Shown piece after piece: positions 24,184 to 31,749 of a stretch of DNA of 42,737 nt. Numbering within the stretch: the first letter of the stretch is position 1; every line of letters begins with the position of its first letter. The notes beneath the pieces were generated by a model that was not told the origin of the DNA, made no database searches, and saw only the letters and a program-made list of their open reading frames with translations. Position numbers and translations under genes: made by a program. The stretch is taken from assembly GCA_035403465.1 (NCBI GenBank), contig DAONFG010000032.1, positions 1 to 42,737 of the forward strand, in the 5' to 3' direction. This DNA comes from JAAYBQ01 sp035403465. Lineage in GTDB: Bacteria > Spirochaetota > UBA4802 > UBA5550.

Positions 24184-24810
24184 TTATTTCTCTGTGCCGA
24201 ATGAAACGTAAATAAGCCTGCCGGTTGCAGAATCATAAGTGAAGTAGATGTAAATCCCCCCCATGCTGACTCTGTAACTGTCGCCGATGCCCTTCTCAAT
24301 TTTATATGCAGCAAGATTTTTCCTTACTTCATCTATAGTCGACTTTTCGTTATACCTGAAATTATCAACACTGAAAGCACCGGTAAATCCCGACTTTGCG
24401 GAAAAATCATAACGATCAACGATGAATGAAATATTAATCTCCGAAACCTTTCCATAACCAGGTGCCTCGTAGACAAGAACCCCCTTACTGTCATAGGTGT
24501 ATATATTATTTGCCAGGTTGGCGACCCTGTCGTATCGACCGATTGACCTTATTACCTCCTGCAGGTCCCATGGAGATGAAATTTTATTGCCGTTTATATA
24601 TAGTATCCTGCCCTTAATGGCAAAATCAATATTGCCATCAGGAACAATCTCCTGTGAAACTGAACCGGATGATTCCCCGGACTGGTAATACAAACCGAAC
24701 ATCTTTACCCAGTTTTTACATCCTTCCTCAATGGGATTTTTACTCTGCGCAAGGACCGCAGCAGGGATAAGAACAAGAACTGATATGAACAGGGCAGGTA
24801 TTCTTTTCAT
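24184..24810 (-). CDS. Secreted protein of unknown function
   Basis: A 208-residue protein with a signal peptide (MKRIPALFISVLVLIPAAVLA, cleavage after AQS). The mature part has strand-rich segments (GRILYINGNKISSPWDLQEVIRSIGRYDRV, YTYDSKGVLVYEAPGYGKVSEINISFIVD, and YIYFTYDSATGRLIYVSFG). The overall look recalls periplasmic DUF-type lipocalin-like or PDZ-like proteins, but I recognise no family. The stop lies 22 bases from the hydrolase stop, convergent. Not obviously linked to neighbours. Confidence 0.65.
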   Translation of the reverse strand: MKRIPALFISVLVLIPAAVLAQSKNPIEEGCKNWVKMFGLYYQSGESSGSVSQEIVPDGNIDFAIKGRILYINGNKISSPWDLQEVIRSIGRYDRVANLANNIYTYDSKGVLVYEAPGYGKVSEINISFIVDRYDFSAKSGFTGAFSVDNFRYNEKSTIDEVRKNLAAYKIEKGIGDSYRVSMGGIYIYFTYDSATGRLIYVSFGTEK

Positions 24811-24931
24811 TAAAATTCTCCACTAATTGAATTCTCCTGGTGCCGGGACTATAAAATAATTCCCTTATAATTCATTGTCAATCAACTTCCTTAGTGTTTT
24901 CCCTGCACCGGGAGAATATTACAGCCGGGCC

Positions 24932-26179
24932 TTATTCATAGACCTTTTCTTCAGTCTCATATGCTGAAACTGCATCCAGTTCAACATCGCGTACAGATGT
25001 ATCCTTCCTGCTCTTTTCGTATTCCTTGTACCATTCAGTCTGGATAATGTACTGCATAATCTCGTTTGTGCCTACCCAGATCATTGACAGCCGTATATCG
25101 CGCAGTATGCGTTCGATAGGGAATACGTTGGTATAGCCTATACCCCCCATGACCTGCATGCAGTTGTTTACCACCTGCCATGAACCCTCGGTGATGAACT
25201 TCTTGGTCTGCGAAACCATTCTCCTTATTCTTCCCGCGCTTGCCTTTCCAGAGTCAATTGCCAGTGCAGTGGTGTATGCCATTGACCGCATTGCGTCCAT
25301 GGTCATTGCGCAGTCCGCAACCTTAAAACCAACGGCCTGGAAATCCATTATCTTCTGCCCAAAGGCCTTCCTGCGTGAAGTGTAACCTGTCGCAATCTCC
25401 AGCGCGGGACGTACTGAACCGATAGTCATTGCGGCAGTTCCCAGTCTTTCAGGGACCATGTTTGTCATGAATACGTCGAAACCATTGTGTACCCCGTTAA
25501 GAGCATACCGCTCAGGAACACGCACCTCATCAAGTATAAGCCTGCCCGCTCCGCCGCCGCGCACACCCATGAGACCGTAAATGTATTTGGATTCGACACC
25601 CTTTGTGCGGGGAACCATGAAGCATGTCATTCGCTTGTGAGGTGGTGCTGAAGGATCAGTAACTGCGTACAGCATAAACCAGTCCGCGCCCTCTGCTCCT
25701 ACAATAAACCGTTTCTGCCCGCTTATTATCCAGTCGCTCCCGTCTTTACGCGCCTTTGTTGTTGCACCAAAAAAGTCCGAACCGCCGCGCGGCTCCGTCA
25801 GGCACTCTGCCGCAAAAGTTTCACCTTTGAGCAGTGGAACAACGATCGCCTGTTTCAGCTCCTCTGACCCGTACTTGATAACTGCCTCGCATACTATGTC
25901 GGCACCTACGCCCCATATACAGGCCAGGGAATAACTTGCCACACCTATCTCCTCTGCGACCATTACATCCTCTGTCCAGCCAAGTCCCCTGCCGCCGTAC
26001 TCTTTAGGCAGCCTTATCCCGAGAAGGTTGCGTTTTCCGCATTCGACCAGGTATTCACGGGGAAACTGTATCTCCTCGGCATCCATTGCAAGAATCATCT
26101 CGCGCGGGACCCATTTGGTAAAAGCCCTCGCCTCATCTCTAAGTTTTATCTGCTCACTGGTCATTGCGAAATCAAACAT
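24932..26179 (-). CDS. Acyl-CoA dehydrogenase (isovaleryl/long-chain-like catalytic base placement)
   Basis: A 415-residue FAD-dependent acyl-CoA dehydrogenase. The FAD/substrate motifs AAECLTEPRGGSDFFGATTKA and DWIISGQKRFIVGAEGADW are conserved. The catalytic glutamate usual in medium-chain enzymes (the residue before GT in IxEGT) is Val369 here (IWVGTNEIMQY), but Glu244 in NMVPERLGTA occupies the place of the base in isovaleryl- and long-chain-type enzymes, so an active enzyme is likely. The C-terminal ~35 residues are polar. Substrate is unknown. The divergent palindrome-rich promoter region shared with the merR gene suggests control by that regulator. Confidence 0.93.
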   Translation of the reverse strand: MFDFAMTSEQIKLRDEARAFTKWVPREMILAMDAEEIQFPREYLVECGKRNLLGIRLPKEYGGRGLGWTEDVMVAEEIGVASYSLACIWGVGADIVCEAVIKYGSEELKQAIVVPLLKGETFAAECLTEPRGGSDFFGATTKARKDGSDWIISGQKRFIVGAEGADWFMLYAVTDPSAPPHKRMTCFMVPRTKGVESKYIYGLMGVRGGGAGRLILDEVRVPERYALNGVHNGFDVFMTNMVPERLGTAAMTIGSVRPALEIATGYTSRRKAFGQKIMDFQAVGFKVADCAMTMDAMRSMAYTTALAIDSGKASAGRIRRMVSQTKKFITEGSWQVVNNCMQVMGGIGYTNVFPIERILRDIRLSMIWVGTNEIMQYIIQTEWYKEYEKSRKDTSVRDVELDAVSAYETEEKVYE

Positions 26180-26299
26180 GTTTTATCTCCTCTTGATTAT
26201 GTTTTTTTAAGAAAAAAATTCCGGGGAACTGCTGCTTGCGTTCCAGGGCTCCATGCGGCCGCTAAATAAATATATCTGCAACCGTTAAAATAATTTAAG

Positions 26300-26330
26300 T
26301 TAAAGTTAACTTTAATTATTGACATGTCAA
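26300..26330. promoter_or_regulatory. Divergent promoter region with MerR-type palindromes
   Basis: Two perfect palindromes lie between the divergent acyl-CoA dehydrogenase and merR genes: TTAAAGTTAACTTTAA (26300-26315) and TTGACATGTCAA (26319-26330). The latter supplies a -35 TTGACA for either strand. On the minus strand the former palindrome falls in the expected spacer, as in MerR-controlled promoters. The AGTTAA half-site resembles that of the other palindrome at 26772-26788. Confidence 0.5.
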
Positions 26331-26365
26331 GAGTTTTTGCAATTAATTGCTCAAAGGAAACATTA

Positions 26366-26755
26366 ATGGACAAAGAAACATTCACTATTTCCGAACTTGC
26401 TGCAGAGCTTGAAATAAGCACCTCTACCATCCGTTTTTACGAGGAGAAGGGCCTGCTGTCGCCTGCGCGTACAACGGGAAACCAGAGGTTCTACACACAC
26501 CGGGAACGGGGCAGGCTTAAGCTTATCCTGCGGGGAAAAAGGTTCGGTGCCACCCTGGATGAAATCGCCGAGATGATAGGCATGGCAGACGCCGAGTATA
26601 ATGAAAAACAGCAGATTGAAAAGAGCCTCTTTTACGTTGAAAAAAAATACACCGAGATTCAGGAACATAAAAAAGAAATTAAGCTTTTCGAGAAAGACCT
26701 GCTCTCGCTGAAAAAGATGCTCATGGACAGGCTTGGTCAAATCCGGCAGCCTTAA
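26366..26755 (+). CDS. MerR family regulator (LiuR-like)
   Basis: A 129-residue MerR-type transcription factor. The N-terminal winged helix (FTISELAAELEISTSTIRFYEEKGLLSPARTTGNQRFY) is canonical, followed by RGRLKLILRGKRFGATLDEIAEMIGM and a coiled-coil of about 45 residues (EKKYTEIQEHKKEIKLFEKDLLSLKKML) that would form the dimer. No Cys metal site is present. It resembles LiuR-like regulators of acyl-CoA and branched-chain degradation genes, which fits two adjacent acyl-CoA dehydrogenases. The ATG at 26366 follows AAAGGA; a TTG or ATG reading from 26324 would add 14 residues. The dyads upstream and at 26772 are its likely operators. Confidence 0.9.
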   Translation: MDKETFTISELAAELEISTSTIRFYEEKGLLSPARTTGNQRFYTHRERGRLKLILRGKRFGATLDEIAEMIGMADAEYNEKQQIEKSLFYVEKKYTEIQEHKKEIKLFEKDLLSLKKMLMDRLGQIRQP

Positions 26756-26762
26756 ATAATGA

Positions 26763-26793
26763 TTGACATTTAGTTACCACTGGTAACTTTATT
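26763..26793 (+). promoter_or_regulatory. MerR-type promoter with 19-base spacer upstream of the AidB-like gene
   Basis: TTGACA (26763-26768) and TTTATT (26788-26793) are 19 bases apart. An 8-1-8 perfect palindrome, AGTTACCACTGGTAACT (26772-26788), fills the spacer. The long spacer plus dyad is the hallmark of MerR-activated promoters, where binding realigns the -35 and -10 elements. It lies between merR and the dehydrogenase at 26844, so the regulator probably activates the latter. Confidence 0.65.
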
Positions 26794-26843
26794 CCCATCC
26801 ATATAAAAACTACAGGCAGAATCCGCAGATTCCAGGAGGCAGC

Positions 26844-28415
26844 ATGTCTTTCCCCGAGCGCAATAATCCGTACAACTTTAACGAGTACCTTGACTGGAGA
26901 AACAACGTAAACTACTATAATGATGATACCTTCATACAAAAAGTAGTTAAGCATTTCACCGGCAGCCAGTGGCAGGCAATAGATAAAGAGGCTCGCGAAG
27001 TTTCACAGAAAGCATCATACAGGTGGAGGGACTTTTCCGAAACGATCGCTGTACCTGAAAAACGCCCGTACATGGTTCACTACGACGGTCACCATAACCG
27101 CATTGACCGCATTGTCCGTCCTAAAGAAACCGAAATGCTCGAGAAGGAGATATTCGGTGAACTCCTCTTCGACAGCAGAAAATCAGAGTGGGTAAAACTG
27201 ATCAAAATGTTCCTGATCTACCAGAACGGCGAGGCCTGCGTTGCATGCCCGATGACCTGCACAGAGGGACTTGTCATGCTCCTTGACAAGTACGCCGACA
27301 CACCTGAAACAAAACGCATACTGCAGCATTGCCGCGAGGGTATTGACGGCGACGTGGCAATAGGAGCCCAGTACCTTTCCGAGATACAGGGGGGATCGGA
27401 TGTTCCCTCCAATGTTCTTGAAGCAGTTAATGAAAACGGCACATGGAAACTTTACGGCAGCAAGTTCTTCTGCTCGGCCACGCACGCCGACTATGCTGTT
27501 GTAACTGCAAAACCTTCTGGATCTGAAGATGTTGGCCTTTTTGTCATGCCTTCATGGCTCCCCGGGAACAAGGAAAAAGAGATCCGCAACGGTTACACCA
27601 TAGACCGCATAAAATGGAAAATGGGGACAAGCGAACTCACAACCGGCGAGCTTACTTTTAACGGCGCCGTTGCTTACCCTGTAGGTCCCCTTAACAGGGG
27701 GGTTGCCAATGTGGTTGGAATCGTTCTCACATATTCCAGGCTCACAGTGGGGCTCTCTGCTGCTGCTTTCATGACACGTGCAGCGCGTGAGGCAAAGAAA
27801 TACAGCGGGTTCAGGAAAGCGTTCGGCATGGCCATAGGAAATTTTCCCATGTTAAAGGGACAGGTTGATGAGCTCACTAATTTTTCAGAGCGCACAACCG
27901 CAGGGGCGTTCAAACTCTACAGGGATTTCCTTGAACTTGAAGGGTACACCGTCGAATCAGGCGACATGAAGAAGAAAAAATTCATGGTGCGTGAGCTGAT
28001 CATGCTGCAGAAGATTACTGCGTCCATGGATTCAACAGATGTCATACGCAAGGCGATGTCTGTATTCGGCGGTCATGGAATAATGGAGGACTTCTCGTCA
28101 CTGCCCAGGCTTTACAGGGATTCCGCAATCAACGAGTTGTGGGAGGGACCGCGAAATGTTCTGCTGACACAGATCCACAGGGACATACAGAAGGTCAGGG
28201 ACTGGTATCCTCCGGCGGAATTTGCTGCCGATGTACTGGCAGGAGCCGATAGTGCATTAATAAAACAGTTCTCTGATGAGCTTGAAGCTATTGTTGCACA
28301 CCCGAACCTGTTTGTTATGGATGAAAAGACTGTTGAAATATGCAGCAGGCTTGACGAGTTCAGTAAAAATTTCTTCCACGCATACCAGGACATTGCGCTC
28401 GCGGAGATTAAATAG
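26844..28415 (+). CDS. AidB-like acyl-CoA dehydrogenase
   Basis: A 523-residue acyl-CoA dehydrogenase-fold flavoprotein of the large AidB/ACDH type. Motifs include ACPMTCTEGLVMLLDKYAD, the FAD-binding segment AQYLSEIQGGSDVPSNVLEA and the catalytic Glu434 in ELWEGPRNV, the place seen in AidB (SIWEGSGNV). AidB itself protects DNA in E. coli, but most relatives act in fatty or acyl-CoA metabolism; the MerR/acyl-CoA context favours the latter. The promoter has a MerR-type operator, and GGAGG precedes the ATG. It converges on the tetR gene with a 2-base gap. Substrate cannot be read from sequence. Confidence 0.93.
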   Translation: MSFPERNNPYNFNEYLDWRNNVNYYNDDTFIQKVVKHFTGSQWQAIDKEAREVSQKASYRWRDFSETIAVPEKRPYMVHYDGHHNRIDRIVRPKETEMLEKEIFGELLFDSRKSEWVKLIKMFLIYQNGEACVACPMTCTEGLVMLLDKYADTPETKRILQHCREGIDGDVAIGAQYLSEIQGGSDVPSNVLEAVNENGTWKLYGSKFFCSATHADYAVVTAKPSGSEDVGLFVMPSWLPGNKEKEIRNGYTIDRIKWKMGTSELTTGELTFNGAVAYPVGPLNRGVANVVGIVLTYSRLTVGLSAAAFMTRAAREAKKYSGFRKAFGMAIGNFPMLKGQVDELTNFSERTTAGAFKLYRDFLELEGYTVESGDMKKKKFMVRELIMLQKITASMDSTDVIRKAMSVFGGHGIMEDFSSLPRLYRDSAINELWEGPRNVLLTQIHRDIQKVRDWYPPAEFAADVLAGADSALIKQFSDELEAIVAHPNLFVMDEKTVEICSRLDEFSKNFFHAYQDIALAEIK

Positions 28416-28417
28416 AT

Positions 28418-29020
28418 TCAGCCTTTAAATTTCTGCGCGATAATCTTTCCCAGCTTTATCATATGTCCGGTTACCTCGGCCCTGTCGCGGCCGGGGTAGT
28501 TCCTGAACGAAATGAGTACGCCGTTCATTGCCGCAAAAAATGCATGCGACAGCATCCTCGTGTCTCCGCTGACTTTCATCCTGACAAATAACCTGTCGAG
28601 CTGGTCAAAAAGTTCCCTTTCCGCGGTATTCAGCTTTTCAAGCATTTCGCCGGCCAGTGAACCATCAAGCATGAAGTGAGTCATCATGCGGAAATAGAGG
28701 TCATTATCGACCAGGTAACCGATAAATTTTTCGGTTACTTTTTCTATGCTTATATTTTTTGTGTCATCAACCAGTTCCCGGAGAAATGCAATCACCTTTT
28801 CCGAACCGCGCATGAATGCACTGACGAACATGGCCTGCTGGTCAGGGAAGTAACGGTAGATTGCCGCGTGTGTTATACCCGCCTCCCTTGCCACGTCGCG
28901 CATGCTCACCCTGTCAAAGGGTTTGGTTGCAAACACACGCTCCGCGGCATCAATGATCAGCTCCTGGCGCGCATGCCGATCCTGTTTTTTCACGGAAGCG
29001 GTTGACGTGTTATCTTTCAT
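28418..29020 (-). CDS. TetR family transcriptional regulator
   Basis: A 200-residue TetR-type repressor. The DNA-binding domain (RQELIIDAAERVFATKPFDRVSMRDVAREAGITHAAIYRYFPDQQAMFVSAF) is canonical with helix-turn-helix VSMRDVAREAGITHAAIYRYF; the rest is helical for ligand binding and dimerisation. I chose ATG 29020 (MKDNTSTAS); a TTG at 29056 would add 12 residues and overlap the methyltransferase stop. It sits 3' to and on the same strand as the Tam-like gene, so it may control it, and it converges on the AidB-like gene. The ligand could be an acyl-CoA given the neighbours, which is inference. Confidence 0.92.
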   Translation of the reverse strand: MKDNTSTASVKKQDRHARQELIIDAAERVFATKPFDRVSMRDVAREAGITHAAIYRYFPDQQAMFVSAFMRGSEKVIAFLRELVDDTKNISIEKVTEKFIGYLVDNDLYFRMMTHFMLDGSLAGEMLEKLNTAERELFDQLDRLFVRMKVSGDTRMLSHAFFAAMNGVLISFRNYPGRDRAEVTGHMIKLGKIIAQKFKG

Positions 29021-29042
29021 CAGAACTTTAATATCAGCGTTA

Positions 29043-29816
29043 TTATCTATATGCAATAAAAAAAAGTCTCTTAAAGGGAAAGATCACCCTGCCGTTTTCC
29101 TGTGCAGGATACGCTTCCCTTATATTCCTCAGTGCGGCAGATTCAAACTCAAGTTTATCCTTTTCACTTTCAAGTTTATCCAGGTAAGGTTTCATCCCTG
29201 CACTTTTAATCATTTCAATAATACTTTTATGCGAGTCCATGATGTGAAAATAATCAGTTACCCATACTTCAATTTTATCGGAAAGATATGACAGTACATC
29301 GTAATAATAATCCGGCTCATGAAAGGTGAAGATATCCATAACATCCGCAAGCTGCGGCCATCTTTCCGATGCAGCTCGTTCGATTACACCGCAGACCGGC
29401 ATGTCCTGGTAAAGCGGCATCTGAACAGCAATTGCACCGCCTTCGTTAACCATATTCCACATTGAGTCAATCAGCCTTTTATGATCCGGAATCCACTGGA
29501 TTGCTGCGTTTGAAAAAACAATGTCATACCTTACTGACGGATTAATATCCGTCACATCCCCGAGGATCCATTCCTGTGACGGATAATCATTTTTTGCTTT
29601 CGCTATCATGGAAGGGGAATTATCCAGACCCGTCACGATGCACTCCGGCCACCTGTCATGCAGGACCTGTGTGCTGTTTCCCGGGCCGCACCCTATGTCA
29701 ATAATACTTCCAGGCGATTCGACGTTGATCCTCGAAACCAGGTCGATCGAAGCTTGCGTCCGCTCGTTACGGAATTTCAGGTAGAGTCCCGGGTTCCAGT
29801 CTTTTTGTGAAGTCAT
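29043..29816 (-). CDS. tam: Trans-aconitate 2-methyltransferase-like SAM methyltransferase
   Basis: A 257-residue class I SAM-dependent methyltransferase. The SAM loop reads IIDIGCGPGNSTQVL, the acidic turn GLDNSPSMIAKA, and IVFSNAAIQWIPDHKRLID, all characteristic of trans-aconitate methyltransferase, which detoxifies trans-aconitate by methylation at a carboxylate. The N-terminal DWNPGLYLKFRNERTQASIDLV is also typical. I chose ATG 29816 (MTSQKDW), which has GGAGCAGATC upstream; the extended frame to 29903 has a non-Tam-like N-terminus. A 6-2-6 dyad AACAATTTATTGTT (29830-29843) in the leader is a possible TetR operator. tetR follows downstream. Confidence 0.88.
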   Translation of the reverse strand: MTSQKDWNPGLYLKFRNERTQASIDLVSRINVESPGSIIDIGCGPGNSTQVLHDRWPECIVTGLDNSPSMIAKAKNDYPSQEWILGDVTDINPSVRYDIVFSNAAIQWIPDHKRLIDSMWNMVNEGGAIAVQMPLYQDMPVCGVIERAASERWPQLADVMDIFTFHEPDYYYDVLSYLSDKIEVWVTDYFHIMDSHKSIIEMIKSAGMKPYLDKLESEKDKLEFESAALRNIREAYPAQENGRVIFPFKRLFFIAYR

Positions 29817-29931
29817 GATCTGCTCCATAAACAATTTATTGTTGACCATGCCAGGCCGAACCTCAATATATATCACTGAAAGGATTAGTTTATCACACTG
29901 CAACCAATAATTATGTTAAACGGAGAAAAGC

Positions 29932-31740
29932 ATGGCTCTTAAAGAAATTCCTGAAAGAAAAGATATAAGTTCCGGCGATAAATGGGATCTCTCGCCGCTG
30001 TTCACTGACGACAGCGCATGGGACAAACTCTACGGCAGTCTTGAAAACAAAATAAGCGGCTATGCAGTATTCACCGGGAAGATGTCTACCTCTCTTGAAC
30101 AGTTCAGGAACACGATTGAATTTGACATCGCCGTATCCCGGGACCTTGAGAAGCTGTACACCTACGCCCACCTTAAGAGCGACGAGGAAAAATCGAACCA
30201 GTTCTACCTTGCAATGTACCAGAAGAGCGTTAACCTGTACACGCGCATCTCCGAAGCTTCAAGTTTCATAACACCCGAAATACAGTCAATGGATGAGTCG
30301 CTTGTCAGAACCTTTATGAATGACAGTTCAATGAAGGACTATTCATTTTACCTGGAAAAAATACTCCGTTACAGGCCATACACCCGCACCCACGAGATAG
30401 AGCAGATACTTGCCATGTCGGGTGAAGTGGGACACGCACCTTCGCAGATATTCAGCCAGCTTGACAATGCCGATATGAAGTTCGGAAAGATCAGGGATAC
30501 AGAAGGCAACGACGTCGAACTGAGCCACGGGAACTTCAGCACTTTTTTACAGAGCAATGACCGCGAGGTCCGCAAAAATACCTTCTTCCAGTACTACAAG
30601 TCCTATGAGCAGCTTAAGTACACAATCGCGGAAACACTGTCGCATTCAAACAAAAAAGATATGTTCTATTCACGCGTGAGGAATTTTCAAAGCAGCAGGG
30701 AATCCTCACTCTTCTCTGATAACATGCCCCTTTCAGTTTATGACAATCTTGTTGATACAGTCCGTAAAAACACAGCCCCTCTTTTTAAATATTTTGAGTT
30801 CAGGAAAAAGGCGCTCGGTCTTGACGAACTTCACTTTTATGACACCTACGTTCCAATTGCGGGTGACGTTAAATTCTCCATGAGTTATGACGAGGCAGTT
30901 GAAACATGCATTTCTGCGCTCGCCCCTCTCGGTCCCGAATATACGTCAATACTTAAAGAAGGCCTGAATAAAGGCTGGGTCGACCGGTATGAAAACCGCG
31001 GCAAGAGGAGCGGCGCCTACTCGTCGGGCTGTTACGATTCGCCTCCGTATATCCTCCTGAATTACGAGGATACAAACATCAACAGCCTGTACACGCTGAT
31101 CCATGAAGCCGGCCATTCAATGCACTCGTACTATTCTAAAAAAAATCAGCCATACATTAATGCCGACTATACAATCTTTGTCGCAGAGGTCGCGTCAACA
31201 TTTAACGAAACGCTGCTGAGCATCTACCTGCTTGATAAATATAAAGATGATCCCAGGATGACTGTCTACATCCTGAACAGGGAGATCGACAATATACGTG
31301 CAACATTGTACAGGCAGACGATGTTCGCCGAGTTTGAAAAACGGTCGCATGAAATCGTTGAACGCAACGAGCCGCTTACCCTTGATGTTATACGCATGGA
31401 ATACTTTAAACTTCTGCAGGCATACTTCGGCGATTCACTGGTAATTGACGACGTGCTTACACTTGAATGTTTAAGAATACCGCACTTCTACTCGGCGTTT
31501 TATGTTTATAAATACTCAACCGGCATATCCGCGGCAATAGCCCTTGCGGACAGGGTGATGAAAAACGGTGAAACAGCGCGTAAATCATACCTGGATTTTC
31601 TAAAGCTTGGAGGCAGCATGTACCCGCTTGATGAACTTAAACTTGCCGGAGTGGACATGAGTTCGCCTGCACCAGTTGAGGCTGCCATAAGTCACTTTTC
31701 AGCGCTGGTTGAAAGGCTTACAGCATCATACACAAAATAA
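29932..31740 (+). CDS. pepF: Oligoendopeptidase F (M3 family)
   Basis: Cytoplasmic zinc metallo-oligopeptidase of family M3B that cuts short peptides. The 602-residue length is normal. The zinc motif HEAGH lies at residues 391-395 (TLIHEAGHSMHSYYS), with the family-typical 'NYEDTNINSLYTLIHEAGH' context and the third ligand Glu in the FVAEVASTFNE region. N-terminal PEPF-type segments IPERKDISSGDKWDLSPLF and SGYAVFTGKM match the family. The ATG has CGGAG upstream. The gene is divergent from the tam-tetR pair and is followed by the kinase gene 9 bases downstream. Confidence 0.96.
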   Translation: MALKEIPERKDISSGDKWDLSPLFTDDSAWDKLYGSLENKISGYAVFTGKMSTSLEQFRNTIEFDIAVSRDLEKLYTYAHLKSDEEKSNQFYLAMYQKSVNLYTRISEASSFITPEIQSMDESLVRTFMNDSSMKDYSFYLEKILRYRPYTRTHEIEQILAMSGEVGHAPSQIFSQLDNADMKFGKIRDTEGNDVELSHGNFSTFLQSNDREVRKNTFFQYYKSYEQLKYTIAETLSHSNKKDMFYSRVRNFQSSRESSLFSDNMPLSVYDNLVDTVRKNTAPLFKYFEFRKKALGLDELHFYDTYVPIAGDVKFSMSYDEAVETCISALAPLGPEYTSILKEGLNKGWVDRYENRGKRSGAYSSGCYDSPPYILLNYEDTNINSLYTLIHEAGHSMHSYYSKKNQPYINADYTIFVAEVASTFNETLLSIYLLDKYKDDPRMTVYILNREIDNIRATLYRQTMFAEFEKRSHEIVERNEPLTLDVIRMEYFKLLQAYFGDSLVIDDVLTLECLRIPHFYSAFYVYKYSTGISAAIALADRVMKNGETARKSYLDFLKLGGSMYPLDELKLAGVDMSSPAPVEAAISHFSALVERLTASYTK

Positions 31741-31749
31741 TTCTGTCTC

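Noticed and set aside
29817..29903. N-terminal extension of the Tam-like protein
   Set aside because: Starts with TTG and lacks Tam-like sequence; ATG 29816 has GGAG upstream.
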